Assembly: GCA_037447655.1 (NCBI GenBank) | Contig: JBBHKE010003003.1 | Span: 315,399-379,398 of the forward strand | DNA: 64,000 nt | Reading direction: 5' to 3' | DNA from: Zygnema cylindricum | Taxonomy: Eukaryota > Streptophyta > Zygnematophyceae > Zygnematales > Zygnemataceae | Shown here: positions 34,386 through 45,749 of the stretch, one piece after another | Layout of the letters: each line of letters opens with the position of its first letter | How positions within the stretch are numbered: position 1 is the stretch's first letter | Notes under the pieces: generated by a model | Database searches by the model: none | What the model saw: the letters and a program-made list of their open reading frames with translations, nothing else | Told to the model about the DNA's origin: nothing | Made by a program: the position numbers and the translations under genes

Positions 34386-35277
34386 TGTTGTTCTACAACC
34401 ACCGGTGCAGGTGGAGGAGCAGCTGTAGTAGTAGAAGTAGACATGATACACTCTCAGACGCTATCAAGAATCCTACCAAACAGCTGTTCTTAAGTGCTCA
34501 CCACTTCTTATACAAGTATCCAAACCACACAAAACTCTATCAGAATATAGAGTAGAATAAACACTGATAACTCCCAAAGTTATAGCACAATTGACCCGAC
34601 AACACTCAAGATATAATACTCAGAAGTATCCCAAAAATTGTCTGCAGTTTTACTACTTGGAAGTCTGGATACATTATATGTTATGAGTCCTAAGTCTTAT
34701 ACTTGTGTTGTACCGGCAATACCAGTGTACCTGAGAGGTACGTCAAGTTGCCAAGCTAATACTAAGCTACCACTGAGCTACCACTGAGCTACCACTGAGC
34801 TACCACTAAGCTACCATTGAGCTACAACTGAGCTACCCACTAAGTTACCACTGAGTTACCACTAAGTTGACTAGAATCGTATCTATCGCAGTTGCTCTAT
34901 CCTGTACAGAATCACATTAAGAATATCAGACTTTGCGTTGTTCGTACGGACCATATCAAATATAATCGTGGTTGCCTTGTCTTGTCTGTGTTGCAGCTTC
35001 GCTGCTGCGCTGCTCTGCTGCTGCGCTGCTCTACTGTATAGCAGCTACTCTGCTCTACTGTATAGCAGCTACTCTGCTCTACTGTATAGCAGCTACTCGG
35101 CTTTATAGCAGCTGCTCTGTTATATAGCAGCTGCTATGCTGTATAGCAGCTGCGCTGTTGTATAGCAGCTGCGTTGTTGTATAGCAGCTGCGCTGCTCTG
35201 TTGTATAGCAGCTGCGCTGCTTTGTCTGTAAAGCAGCTGCGCTGCTCTGAGATTGAAAGCTTTCCAAAAAGACAACA
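34386..35277 (-). repeat. Copia C 3' LTR with internal minisatellites
   Basis: Contains a 12-bp repeat (CTACCACTGAG type, 34768-34865) and a longer GC-rich array of TATAGCAGCTGC(G/T)CTG units (about 34995-35250). The array is rich in CAGCTG palindromes (E-box-like). Confidence 0.92.
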
Positions 35278-35437
35278 CTCTCCTAAAGCTTTAGACTCAG
35301 TATCCCGGCGCAGCTGCGGTGATAAACTAGCGCAGCATCGCAGCATAGCAATATAGCAATTAGCAAGTCACCCAGTCCCACTACCTCACAATGGTGGAAT
35401 TATCGCAGAGTGGCAGTATAACAGTGCAGCAATTCAA

Positions 35438-38400
35438 CTATTCACTTAATCCCACTGCGTCCCTACAATACTTCAACTTAGGAGCAGGAACGGCTTTAGT
35501 GAGCATATCAGCAATCATTTTTGCATCTGGCAAATAACATAATTTAATCACTCTAGAGTACACCTTTTCTCTTACAAAGTGTAATCATACATCCATGTGC
35601 TTGCTTTTGAAGTGATGACTCGCGTTAGAAGCAATGGCAATGGCAGCCGGGTTATCACACCAGATCACCTGTGGACCAGCTTGCATGTATCCTAGTTCTT
35701 GTAACATGGATTTTACCCATAAGAGTTCTTTGAGGGCCGAGCTTGCTGCCATATATTCTGACTCCATTGTCGACTGTGCTGTAACCTTTTGAAGTTTGCT
35801 GCTCCAACAGCAAGTACCGTTCCCAATTTGTAGAACAAATCCCGTGGTGGATTTCCGGCTTGGCATGTCGCCATAGCTTGCATCACTCCATGTTTGCAGC
35901 TTGACTTCTCCTCCGCCTAGAGTGAGTTTGAGATCTTTAGTTCCTGCCAAATATCTTAAGACTCTCTTTGCTGCATCAAGATCAGATTTTCTCGGATTTT
36001 CTAGACTCCTACTCAGTACCCCGACTGCTGCAACAATTTCAGGACGGGTACAGTTCATGAAGTATATTAAGCTTCCCGCTATCTGTTTATAAGGTATTAT
36101 TGTCATAGGATCATTCTCCCATGATTCTAAATACTCGCTAACAATGACACCTGGTTGTGTCTCTTCTCCCTCTAACTTCTGCCGAAACTCCATTGGAGTT
36201 AAACATCCTTTTGCCCCCCGCATTCCGTACTCATCTAACATGTTTCCAATAGCCTCTTTTTGAGTCAATTTTATTATTTTCTTATTTCTGTCCCTCTCTA
36301 CCTGGATACCCAAAATATATTTTGCCTCACCGAGGTCTTTCATCTCGAACCGTGAGTTTAGAGCAGTTTTGATTTTGTTAATTTCAGCCATTGATTTGCT
36401 AATTAATAGCAAATCATCTACATATACTGCTATATACACTATCCTATTTTCACCCTTTAGAACGTAGACAGAGTGATCAGAACTTATCCTTTGAAATCCT
36501 AGACTAGTCAAGAATTCATCAAGCTTTATATTCCACTGTCTGGGGGCCTGTTTTAGGCCGTACAAAGATTTTAGCAACTTGCATACTAAGTGCTCTTTTC
36601 CTAGTTCCACATACTTTTCAGGCTGCTGCATGTAAATGGTCTCTTCTAGTTCTCCATGCAAAAATGCCGTTTTTTCATCCATCTGATGAATTTCCATATC
36701 TTCTATAGCAGTTAGGGACAGCAAAATCCTAACTGTTGGAAATCTTACAACCGGAGAAAATGTTTCTTCAAAATCGATTCCTTCCTTTTGATTGTACCCC
36801 TTCGCCACAAGTCTGGCCTTATAGCGTTCAATGGTGTTATCGGGATTTAACTTCACGTTGAATACCCATTTGCTGCCGATCGCTTTTCGGTCTGGAGGAA
36901 GGTCCACGAGCTCCCATGTTTGAGCCTCCATGATCGACTTCATTTCGTCGTTTGCCGCCTCAATCCAGTGATTCCGCTCTGGTGATGAGAAGGCCTCTTG
37001 GATGGTCAAGGGCTCCCCTGAGACTGCCGAGTTGGCAAAGTGAGAGCTTGCTTGCAGGCGGCTGTTTGATCTTCTTCCCCCCGGAAATTCTGAGGCTGAG
37101 ATCGTCGGATGCCGCGCATTGCGTTGATTGCGCTGATTGTGCTGGTTGCGATCCGTGTCTTGCTGATTGCGTTGGTTGCGATCCGTGTCATCCTGATTGC
37201 GCTGTTGGTCCGTCTGGACCCGAAGTTGGTGAGGAACTTGCAAAGAGTCTGACTCCGGAGTCACTACCAGAGTTTGTGGAAACTGCGGGACAATTTCCTA
37301 CATGCAATCTAAGATGACAAACTCCAGTACTTTTTGTTGCTTTTGCTGCTCTGTCATTTGAAATAATTCTATGGAGTCTAGTTCATCCTTAACAATGATG
37401 TTTCTAGCTACAACTATTTTCTGCCTTTCAAACACAAAGACTCTATAACCTTTCGAGTGATCATCATATCCTAACAGAATACCCAGTAATCCCTTCGATT
37501 CCATATTCCATCTATCTATAGACGTATCCAATATAAAGCATTGACTACCAAAGACCTTGAAATGGCTAACATCTGGTTTGCTACCTGTCCAGATTTCGTA
37601 AGGAGTTGTTTCTACCGATCTTGATCCTATCCTATTTTTAATATAAACTGCACAATTTAGAGCCTCAGCCCAGAATTTCGGATCCACATTTTTATCTGCA
37701 GCATAGATCTAGAGCTTTCCGTGAGAGTTCTATTCAGCCTTTCCGACACCCCATTTTGTTCCCGTGAATATGGAACAGTCAATAGATGACTAATGCCTTC
37801 CTCGAGTAAAAAGGTTTTAAATTCTTTCGACTGCAAAATAGGTAAATTATGAAGTTTTTCAGCCCATGCTTTATAGTGTTTGAAGTGACCAAACACTTCA
37901 CTCTTCTCTTTCATGAAGTAAACTTTTGTAAACCTCGAGAAATCATCCGTGAAGGTGATCATGTATTTCATCCCCCCTGCAGATGGAACCTTCGCAGGAC
38001 CAAAAACATCCGAATGAATTTGTTGCAGCTGTTTCGTTGACCGATGCTCCGACTCCTTAGGAAATGGTAATCGGTGGATTTTGCCTAAAGCGCAACCATC
38101 ACAGGTTTTGACTGGCTCATCTGTGAGTGATACACCCTCTATTTTTCTAGCAAGGACCATTTTCCTCAGACTATCATAGCTTACATGGCCTAATCTTTTA
38201 TGCCACAACTCATCTGAGTGCAAAACACCGGAGTACAAAACATCATTTTCCTTTGTATTAGCCATATCCATGCGATACAACTTGCTACTATCTCTAGTAC
38301 CTGTAACTGCAACCTTGCCGTTTTTGCTAACAACCTGCCGACCGTTTTTCAAACTAACCTCAAAGCCTTTACTCTCTACCAACGATGTAGAAAACAGATT

Positions 38401-39540
38401 TTTCTTAAAGTCAGGCACAAATAAGACATTGTGAAGAGTCCTTTCAATTGCTTTTCCATCCACATCAACTAGCAATGACACATCACCCATTGCACGAGTT
38501 TGGACACTCATTCCACAGGCATAATAAATATTTTTCTCCGGCATGGCTTTCAGATTTTTGAAGATGGCCTTGTTCCAACACATATGGGCTGACGCTCCTG
38601 TATCCATAATCCATCTAGGGTCCTTTGCGCCTTCCATTGCTGCCGCCATAGCGAATAGATCCGTGTCCTCATCAGAAAATGTCAGAGTCTCGTCTTGGAG
38701 TGATGAAGAAGCTGAAAACAGTGCATTTCCACGAGGTGTATGCCTCGTGAAGCTTTTGTAAAACTGACTTTGTTGCCATCCCGGCCTGTATAAACCTGTA
38801 TCGTTAGCTTGTTTAAGTTTAGGACAGAATTGGTATCCATCACCTCTCTCACTACAATAAAAACATGCATTGTTTGATTGTCTATTTCCACCCTGATTAA
38901 ACTGTCTGAACTGGGTAAACTGATTACGTTGCTGATTAAATTGACCTTTCTTCCCAAATTCTGAATTAAAAGCCTCTACTTGCTCAACATTGAGAATGTT
39001 AGATGTAGCTTCCTCCTCTAGTAAAATATTAATGGCTAACTGTAAAGTCCAGCTAGCTCTATCTTTCTGTTTGAGCATGTCAGATGCTCCTTTCATACTA
39101 CGAGGGAGACCCCGCATGAGCAACGCTACCTGTTGAAACTGAGGAAACACCCCACCGGCACAAGCATGTGCATCTACAAAAATACGAAATTTGTTAGAAT
39201 ATTCAGCCATTGTACCGCCAGTGTACTTATAGTCCCAAATTTTTCCAGCCAATAGAAGCTCTTCCTGAACATTAGCTTTTTCATAATCACTTTTAATGGA
39301 CTTCCAGATATCAATTGCCTTTTTCATTTTTATCCGAGACATAGCTAAGTCCTCAGATATACAAAATTTCAAAATAGACCGAGCCTGCGTATTTTTCTTA
39401 GACCATGACGGATCATATTCATCCAGCGAACCATCCAGTACATCCTAAAGATTGACATTTTCAAAATGTGTCTCCACCATATCCGCCCAGTAAACATACT
39501 TATCTCCGGAAAAGATAGGAATTCTTGATGACACGCCCAT
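35438..39540 (-). pseudogene. Copia C gag-pol polyprotein, four disruptions
   Basis: The frame starts at ATG 39540-39538 in the primer-binding site (MGVSSRIPIFSGDKYVYW) and runs to a stop at 35438-35440. Order: gag; a knuckle CFYCSERGDGYQFC, whose expected His is Asp (about 38825-38868); protease MDTGASAHMC (about 38579-38612); integrase HHCC and HSDVFGP; RT YIAVYVDDLLLIS (about 36396-36436); RNase H WSDASYGD, ESEYMAAS, CDNPAAIA. The second integrase Asp is missing: LQS is followed directly by KEFKTF where family members read SDNG-EF (about 37825-37840). Disruptions: TAG 39445-39447, one-base deletion near 37700, TAG 37298-37300, TGA 35585-35587. RT active site is intact; integrase is not. 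Confidence 0.92.
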
Positions 39541-39544
39541 AACC
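39534..39544 (-). promoter_or_regulatory. Copia C primer-binding site overlapping the gag start
   Basis: Minus strand ACAACA|GGTTATGGGC, identical over ten bases to the Drosophila copia PBS and complementary to the initiator tRNA-Met anticodon loop. The ATG in GGTTATGGG begins the gag frame. Confidence 0.75.
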
Positions 39545-40471
39545 TGTTGTTCTACAACCACCGGTGCAGGTGGAGGAGCAGCAGTAGTAGTAGAAGTAGA
39601 CATGATACACTCTCAGATCTATCAAGAATCCTACCAAACAGCTATTCTTAAGTGCTCACCACTTCTTATACAAGTATCCAAACCTCACAAAACTCTATCA
39701 AAATATAGAGTAGAATAAACATTGATAACTCCCAAAGTTATAGCACAATTGACCCGACAACACTCAAGATATAATACTCAGAAGTTTCCCAAAAACTGTC
39801 TGCAGTTTTACTACTTGGAAGTCTGGATACATTATATGTTATGAGTCCTAAGTCTTATACTTGTGTTGTACCGGCAATACCAGTGTACCTGAGAGGTACG
39901 TCAAGCTGCCAAGCTAATACTAAGCTACCACTGAGCTACCACTGAGCTACCACTGAGCTACCATTAAGCTACCATTGAGCTACCACTCAGTTACCCACTA
40001 AGTTACCACTGAGTTCCCACTAAGTTGACTAGAATCGTATCTATCGCAGTTGCTCTATCCTGTACAGAATCACATTAAGAATATCAGACGTTGCGTTGTC
40101 CGTACGGACCATATCAAATATAATCGTGGTTGCCTTGTCCTGTCTGTGTTGCAGCTTCGCTGCTGCGCTGCTCTGCTGCTGCGCTGCTCTGCTGCTGCGC
40201 TGCTCTACTGTATAGGAGTTGCTCTGCTGTATAGCAGCTGCTCTGCTGTATAACAGCTGCTTTGTTGTATAGCAGCTGCTCTGCTGTATAGCAGCTGCGC
40301 TGCTGTATAGCACCTGCGCTGCTGTATAGCACCTGCGCTGCTCTGTTGTATAGCTGCTGCGCTCCTCTGTTGTATAGCAGCTGCGCTGCTCTGTCTGTAT
40401 AGCAGCTGCGCTGCTTTGTCTGTAAAGGAGCTGCGCTGCTTTGAGACTGAAAGCTTTCCAAAAAGACAACA
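39545..40471 (-). repeat. Copia C 5' LTR with internal minisatellites
   Basis: Same ends and minisatellites as the 3' LTR; the CTACCACTGAG array is at 39928-40020 and the CAGCTG array at 40140-40440. It is 35 bp longer than its partner, mostly from array length changes. Confidence 0.92.
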
Positions 40472-40971
40472 CAAACCGCCAAATTGCGTATTCCGTGATC
40501 CTAGCTTCTTCCTTCGCCGTCCGATTGAAATCGGCCTTAATTTATAGCCATTTAAAATACAAGCAGTACTTTTGGATGTGATTCTATTTAACTATCTATG
40601 TGATTGTGGTTCGTTGATCATTTAAATGAACTTCTCTATTTCCACATCTTCAAGTAGCTATCGTACCCTATATACTTCAACACAGGTGCTAGCCTACATG
40701 GTAACGACACTAGACTACTTGGACGAAAGGTAGGTACTAGGATGAAAACCTGGGTCCGTTAACCTTTTTGGTAAGTTTACCAAAGGGCTGCCTTCTTACT
40801 CTAGGGGAAGCATAGGCAGCCATGGCTCTAGCTTCCTCTCCAGCCTTTAGTGACTACGGCAAGTAGGGTGGTTAGAGAGAGAAGTTAGAAGCAAGCTGCC
40901 TCTGCTTTTTCTTGCTCCTATTTAGATCTTTTAAGTAACCTAGAAAATACCTAAGTAAACCTTTAATTTCA

Positions 40972-42444
40972 ACAAATAGCTTTGACTTTCAAAATATTTT
41001 GTTTCAACCGCTTAAAATTTTGCCGCGCTTGGGAACGTCAACCGTCATAATAAAATTAGCAATTCACACGGCCGGCGAATGTTTACGGTAACAATACCTC
41101 GGCAACCACATGTAAATAAAAGTGTTGCATACAGTCACTTTTTGTCATTACGTGAGCTCCACGGTGAGAGCACGTTGGATATTAACTTAGCCGCAAAATT
41201 GAATGTTGGTCGTGTAAGCGTTACATTCAACTTATACGCAAATTGAAACGAAACCCTTTTAAAATTGAAGTCTTGTAACTCTTGTACGGAAATATTAAAA
41301 TGCACGAAACGAAATAAACTTTGTACAGTATAATAAAACAAACCGGCGTAGAAATTGTAGTTGAAATTAAATGAAAAAAATGCGCAACGAAATCGAGCCA
41401 CACTATCTACGAATCAACATTCTTACATTGGCAGCAAAATTTCATTTTTTGCGTTTTAATATTTCCGTACAAGACTGTCAATAGACCGCCAATCGCTATT
41501 AGCGTAGAAGTTTCTTTCGCGTATAAGAATAACTACAGTGGTGTACGCTAATTGAGAATTTGAAAATTTTGAAAAAAAACATACATTCTAATTTTTCAAT
41601 AATGCTAATTTGGGTCTTTGAAAAAAAAAATATCGGTCGCAAACATGCTTACACTAATATAGGTACTTGTACAAAATCTGACAAATTGTACACAAATCGT
41701 ACGTTCACATCGTCGAAACGTGGTTGTTGGACGAATATGTGCGAACGTGATATTTAACAGCCCGATTTCATCCCCTTTTTAGAGCGCATATTCTCATGCG
41801 TCCGCGTTTACTAAAACTCATTAAATATACTTTTTCACTTAAAAAATTACAATTTTGTACGGTCTGACATTGACCGTATACACACTATTTAAACGACAAC
41901 GTACTTTCGTTTTGTACAGTACTTGGAAAATAACCCTAAATAGCGTACAGAAAAAAAAAGAATAAGCGACGCTAATGGAGAATAATAATAAAAAAATCGG
42001 GACAGAATTAGCGTACACTACGCTAATAGCGATTGGCTGTGTACTTCAGTTGGGTTTCTTTTCAATTTGCGTCTAAATTCAATGTAACGCTTCCACGACC
42101 AAAATTCATTTTTGCGGCTAAGTTAATATCCAACGTGCTCTCACCGTGGAGCTCACGTAACGACAAAAAGTGACTCTGGTTGTCGGAGTTTTGTTACCGT
42201 AAACGTTCGCCGGCCGTGTGAATTGCTAATTTTATTATGACGGTCGACGTTCGCAAGCGAGACAAAAGTTTAAGCGGTTGAAACAATATTTTGAAAGTCC
42301 AAGTTGTCCAACCGATTGAACGTCACATTTAGACTCAACGATGCTTTACTTATTCTAATGTGTACTTCAAACGTACAATTTATGACAAAATGACGTAAAT
42401 GACTGTGCGCAACCAAAATAGTCAAACTGCCATGATCAATTCCC
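40972..42444. mobile_element. Remainder of long-inverted-repeat element E1
   Basis: The left arm resumes after the copia B LTR (40972-41460) and is followed by MITE M1b (41482-42043). The inverted right arm runs from about 42050 to 42444 and ends CATGATCAATTCCC, the mirror of the start at 28386. Arms are shared with E2 (42600-43681). No protein coding. Confidence 0.8.
41482..42043. mobile_element. TA-type MITE (family M1), 562 bp
   Basis: Ends TAGACCGCCAATCGCTATTA and, inverted, TACACAGCCAATCGCTATTA, with TA at both edges. The interior aligns with M1a at 55581-56134. It is inserted near the centre of E1. No coding capacity; probably mobilised by a Tc1/mariner-type transposase (inference from the TA target). 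Confidence 0.8.
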
Positions 42445-42599
42445 ATAAGTTTATGACAAATATCCAAAACGTACAAGTTTAATTGCGAGAGTTGTCCAAT
42501 TTGCAATTTGCATGAACATAGCAAATTATCAAGTAACTGTACTGTAGTCGTTCAAACTCGCTGCTAAAAAATAAAACAGAAGTGACTATGCATTAAAAC
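42445..42599. other. Spacer between two inverted-repeat elements
   Basis: 155 bp without recognisable features between E1 and E2. Confidence 0.5.
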
Positions 42600-43681
42600 G
42601 GAATTGATCATGACAGTGACTGTTTTGGTTGCGCATAGTCACTTACGTCACTTTGTCAAAAATTACACGTTTGGAGTACATATTCGTACAAATAAAGTAC
42701 CGTTGAGTAATATTTTGACGGTCAATCGGTTGGACAACTTTGACTTTCAAAAATTTGTTTCAACCGCTTAAAATTTTGCCGCGCTTGAGGACTTCGACCG
42801 TCATAATAAAAGTAGCAATTCACACGGTCGACGAGCGTTTACGGTAACAAAACTGCGGCAACCACGTGTAAATAAAATGGTGGCAACCACATGTAAATAA
42901 AATGGTTGCAGACAATCACTTTTTGTCTTTACGTGAGCTCCACGGTGAGAGCACTTAGTCGCAAAATTGAAATTTAATCGTCTAAGCGTTACATTGAACT
43001 TAGACGAAAAATGAAACGAAACCTCTTTGAACTAAAGTACTATAAGTCTTGTACGGAAATATTAAACCGCACAAAACGAAATAAACTTTGTACACTATAA
43101 TAAAATAAACCGGCGTAAAAATATCAATTGAAATTAATTGAGAAAAATGTGCGTCGTCACGCGCGACGAAATCGAGCCACACTATCTACGATTCAACATT
43201 CTGACATTGACAACAAAATTTCGTTTCGTGCGTTTTAATATTTCCGTACAAAACTTGCAGTAGTTCAGTTTAGTTTAAACAGGTTTTGTTTCATTTTGCA
43301 TCTAAGTTCAATGTAACGCTTAGACGATTAAATTTCCATTTTGAGGCTAAGTGCTCTCACCGTGGAGCTCACGTAAAGACAAAAAGTGACTGTCTACAAC
43401 CATTTTATTTACATGTGGTTGCAGCAGTTTTGTTACCGTAAACGTTCGCCGGCCGTGTGAATAGTTAATTTTATTGTGACAATTGACGTCCGCAAGCGCG
43501 GCAAAATTTTAAGCGGTTGAAACAAATTTTTGAAAGTCAAAGTTATCCAACTGATTGACCGTCAAAATTTTACTCAACGGTACTTTATTTGTACCAATAT
43601 GTACTTCAAACGTACAATTTTAGACAAAGTGACGTAAGTGACTGTGCGCAACCAAAACAGTCAGTATCATGATCAATTCCC
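42600..43681. mobile_element. Long-inverted-repeat (foldback-like) element E2
   Basis: Starts GGAATTGATCATGACAGTG and ends ATCATGATCAATTCC. Left arm about 42600-43075, right arm about 43225-43681, inverted over roughly 460 bp around a ~150-bp centre. Flanks CATTAAAAC (42591-42599) and TATTAAAGT (after the right end) match at six of nine bases, a possible degenerate 9-bp duplication of Mutator type. A 23-bp unit is duplicated in the left arm (about 42862-42905). No ORF with a known domain. Confidence 0.8.
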
Positions 43682-43924
43682 TATTAAAGTGGCATAAACC
43701 TTGGTGCTGTGCGGTTTAACTATGAGCTAGCATAGCATACGAATATCCGATATTTTGGCGATGTATTCCAGCGCATCGCATCGTGCGGCCACATCGTGTC
43801 ATGTACATCGCCAACGGTTGTATCGCGAGGATGCTCATTTTTCTCGCCATGCGATGCAATCCGCTACGTAACCATACTTGATTTTATATGTTAATCGTGT
43901 TCATTGCACGTGATTAAAGTACGT

Positions 43925-44524
43925 TACACCGCGAATCGTTATCAGTAGTGTTGGGTATCGAGGACCCTTTGCCGATATTCAATATATATCGAATTTCAGG
44001 TACCTGGTAATCGATATATCGCTTCGATATATCGAAAACCAAATTATCGCGATATATCGTATCGCCGATATATCGAGGCATAAAAAACATAAAAATTTCA
44101 TTTTTTTTTAACCCCCCCCCTCGCGCTCAGTGGGGGGGGGGGATATCCGTACGATTTTCCGTACTATGACTGTACGGACACCCATTTTCTTGTGACATGT
44201 ATCGCGATAATTTATGTTGGTCCCGGTACGATATATCGAGGAATCTGCTCGATCGATATTCGATATATCGAATATCGCAATTATCGCGATATGAATTTAC
44301 CCGATACCCAACACTAGTTATTAGTGTTAATAATTTTTTAGCCACTGAAAACATTTTTTCTCTGTACACACTTGTCGGATTTTGAAATGGAGACCGCCAA
44401 TGGGAAGGTGGGAATCTTGGCTTTCAATCGGAACCGTCAGATCCCTAATCCGACATGTGTGTACGGAGAAAAGATGATTTCAGTGGCGAAAAAATTATTA
44501 ACCCTAATAGCAATACACGCTGTA
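43925..44524. mobile_element. TA-type MITE (family M3) interrupted by the hAT-like MITE
   Basis: Left end TACACCGCGAATCGTTAT (43925) continues after the insertion as TAGTGTTAATAATTTTTT. Right end inverted is TACAGCGTGTATTGCTATTA. The ~45-bp inverted ends include a conserved TTTTTT(A/C)GCCACTG. Related copies: 47906-48128 and 54808-55001. An ORF at 44372-44869 crosses its right half and is considered spurious. Confidence 0.75.
43946..44316. mobile_element. hAT-like MITE, complete, 371 bp, 8-bp duplication
   Basis: Perfect 15-bp TIRs TAGTGTTGGGTATCG / CGATACCCAACACTA, flanked by GTTATCAG (43938-43945) and GTTATTAG (44317-44324). An 8-bp duplication and TAGNG termini are hAT hallmarks. The interior is unusual: dense TATCGATA-type palindromes, plus C9 and G12 runs around 44110-44140. 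No transposase. A partial copy is at 157-379. Confidence 0.85.
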
Positions 44525-45009
44525 GTATTCATCCTATCTTTGGTATCTCAAGCTCCAGACCTCTCCACCTTTTTGTTTTTTTTCGTTTATTGTGAACTTC
44601 TGGTAACGTTTTCCGGTTTTCAGCTTATTTTTGTGAACTTTTTCTTTTTTTCGGTGTCTTTGCAGACGATATATTGCTTTGTTGGTATATTGTATTATCA
44701 AGATTTTGAAAAGTCGATAGTTGTCTATTCGCCGATAACTATCGACATTGCGATAATTGCCGATGATCGGCCGATGTTTTTTCTCTTCTCACTAAAGGTT
44801 TTTGACACTTTACAGCTAAATGTGTACTGCAAAAAACTGAGTACAGTAGGATATTGTACAAATTCTTGAAATGCGAAGTTTTTAAATATGTTTTGCACAT
44901 TTTCAATGATGGTGACCTTTCGGAAAGGGAGACATCCTACAGTTCTAAAGGTGTCGAGCGCACTATTTAAGATTTAATAGGCCATAGGATTATGTATGAA
45001 CTATATGAG
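44525..45009. other. Unassigned, with a partial copy of the downstream exon-like sequence
   Basis: 44885-44975 (minus strand) resembles the exon-like segment 45020-45110 ('aggatgtct(t)ccc...gacaatgt(a/g)caaaa'), suggesting a local duplication. The rest has no recognised feature. Confidence 0.4.
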
Positions 45010-45160
45010 TCACAAAGTGTTCAATGTTTTTTGTACATTGTCACGGACAAGATTAGTCTGAAGGGAAGACATCCTAAATAAGTTATCAAGTGCACCCTTA
45101 AGGTTTTTAGGGTTAGATGTTGCCTGCCTTCCCTGGAAGTCCTCCATCATCTGTTCTAAT
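45010..45160 (-). CDS. Probable 3'-terminal exon of an unidentified gene
   Basis: The acceptor TTTGATTCACAG precedes 49 sense codons (LEQMMEDFQGRQ...NLFRMSSLQTNLVRDNVQKT) ending TGA. Composition is protein-like, helical and charged. Two other exon-like pieces lie upstream on the same strand (45568-45516, LEGSFVDFTKTTIKNLS, after a TACTAAC branch-point-like motif; and about 45355-45328), but their phases do not join. I do not recognise the product. It could be a captured or broken gene. Confidence 0.35.
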
Positions 45161-45749
45161 CTGTGAATCAAAGAATTAGGACAGACAATCAGACAACACC
45201 ACCTCCTCTCCTCGCCTCTCCTCTCCTCTCTTCTCCTCTCCTCTACTCTCTTCCACCCCCACCTCATCTCTTCTTGTCCTTCCTAAATTAAATTATGACG
45301 GTATAATGGACAACTGTTACCTGCCATTTTGAAAGCTTCACATGAGAGCTTTTTTAATTTGTAAAAACTGAAATGGAGAATTAAAATCATTGTCGTCAAT
45401 GTCGCGACTATCGGGCGTTCAATATATTGATTATTGTTACCCCTCAAAAAGTACAGATTGATTAGCGACAAGGTCTATTGGATGTACACTACTAGGTTTT
45501 TATAACCATGTTTACCTGAAAGGTTCTTGATGGTAGTTTTAGTGAAATCGACAAAGGATCCTTCCAAACTGTTCATTATTGCAATACATGAGTTAGTATT
45601 TTTCAGGTTTCTCTTTGCCTTTGTCATTCTCCTAGTCGTTCTTGCCCTAAAAAAACTCTGTCGCCCTTTGTTTTTCTTCTTGTTTTGTCAATTTGTCTTT
45701 TTCTTCTTTTGTCTTTTTCTCTTTTTGTCTTTTGGTAATAATGGGACAG

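Larger units (their letters stand above)
34386..40471 (-). mobile_element. Copia family C element, near-complete, CAAAC target duplication
   Basis: LTRs 34386-35277 (892 bp) and 39545-40471 (927 bp), both TGTTGTTCTAC...AAAAGACAACA. CAAAC flanks the element at 34381-34385 and 40472-40476, and the joined flank (ccgCAAACcgcc) equals the uninterrupted LTR at about 29020. It is the youngest insertion in the nest. The coding region is one gag-pol frame with four visible disruptions. Visible LTR differences are a few per cent plus minisatellite length. Confidence 0.95.
28515..40971 (-). mobile_element. Copia family B element, itself split by copia C
   Basis: Full-length Ty1/copia in minus orientation. 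The LTRs are 28515-29513 (999 bp) and 33883-34385 plus 40472-40971, and begin TGCAAC and end ...TTTCA on the plus strand. A polypurine tract adjoins the 3' LTR (29516-29529) and a primer-binding site adjoins the 5' LTR (33868-33882). Gag, protease, integrase, RT and RNase H remnants lie between, in copia order. No perfect outer target duplication was found. The element sits in the arm of inverted-repeat element E1. Confidence 0.9.

Noticed and set aside
40041-40482. Overlapping ORFs rich in Gln/Ser/Tyr (e.g. YTAEQLLYS)
   Set aside because: Translations of the copia C LTR minisatellite in several frames.
44372-44869. 165-codon ORF as a gene
   Set aside because: Its first half is the right part of MITE M3 and the rest is T-rich hydrophobic sequence; no splice or domain evidence.
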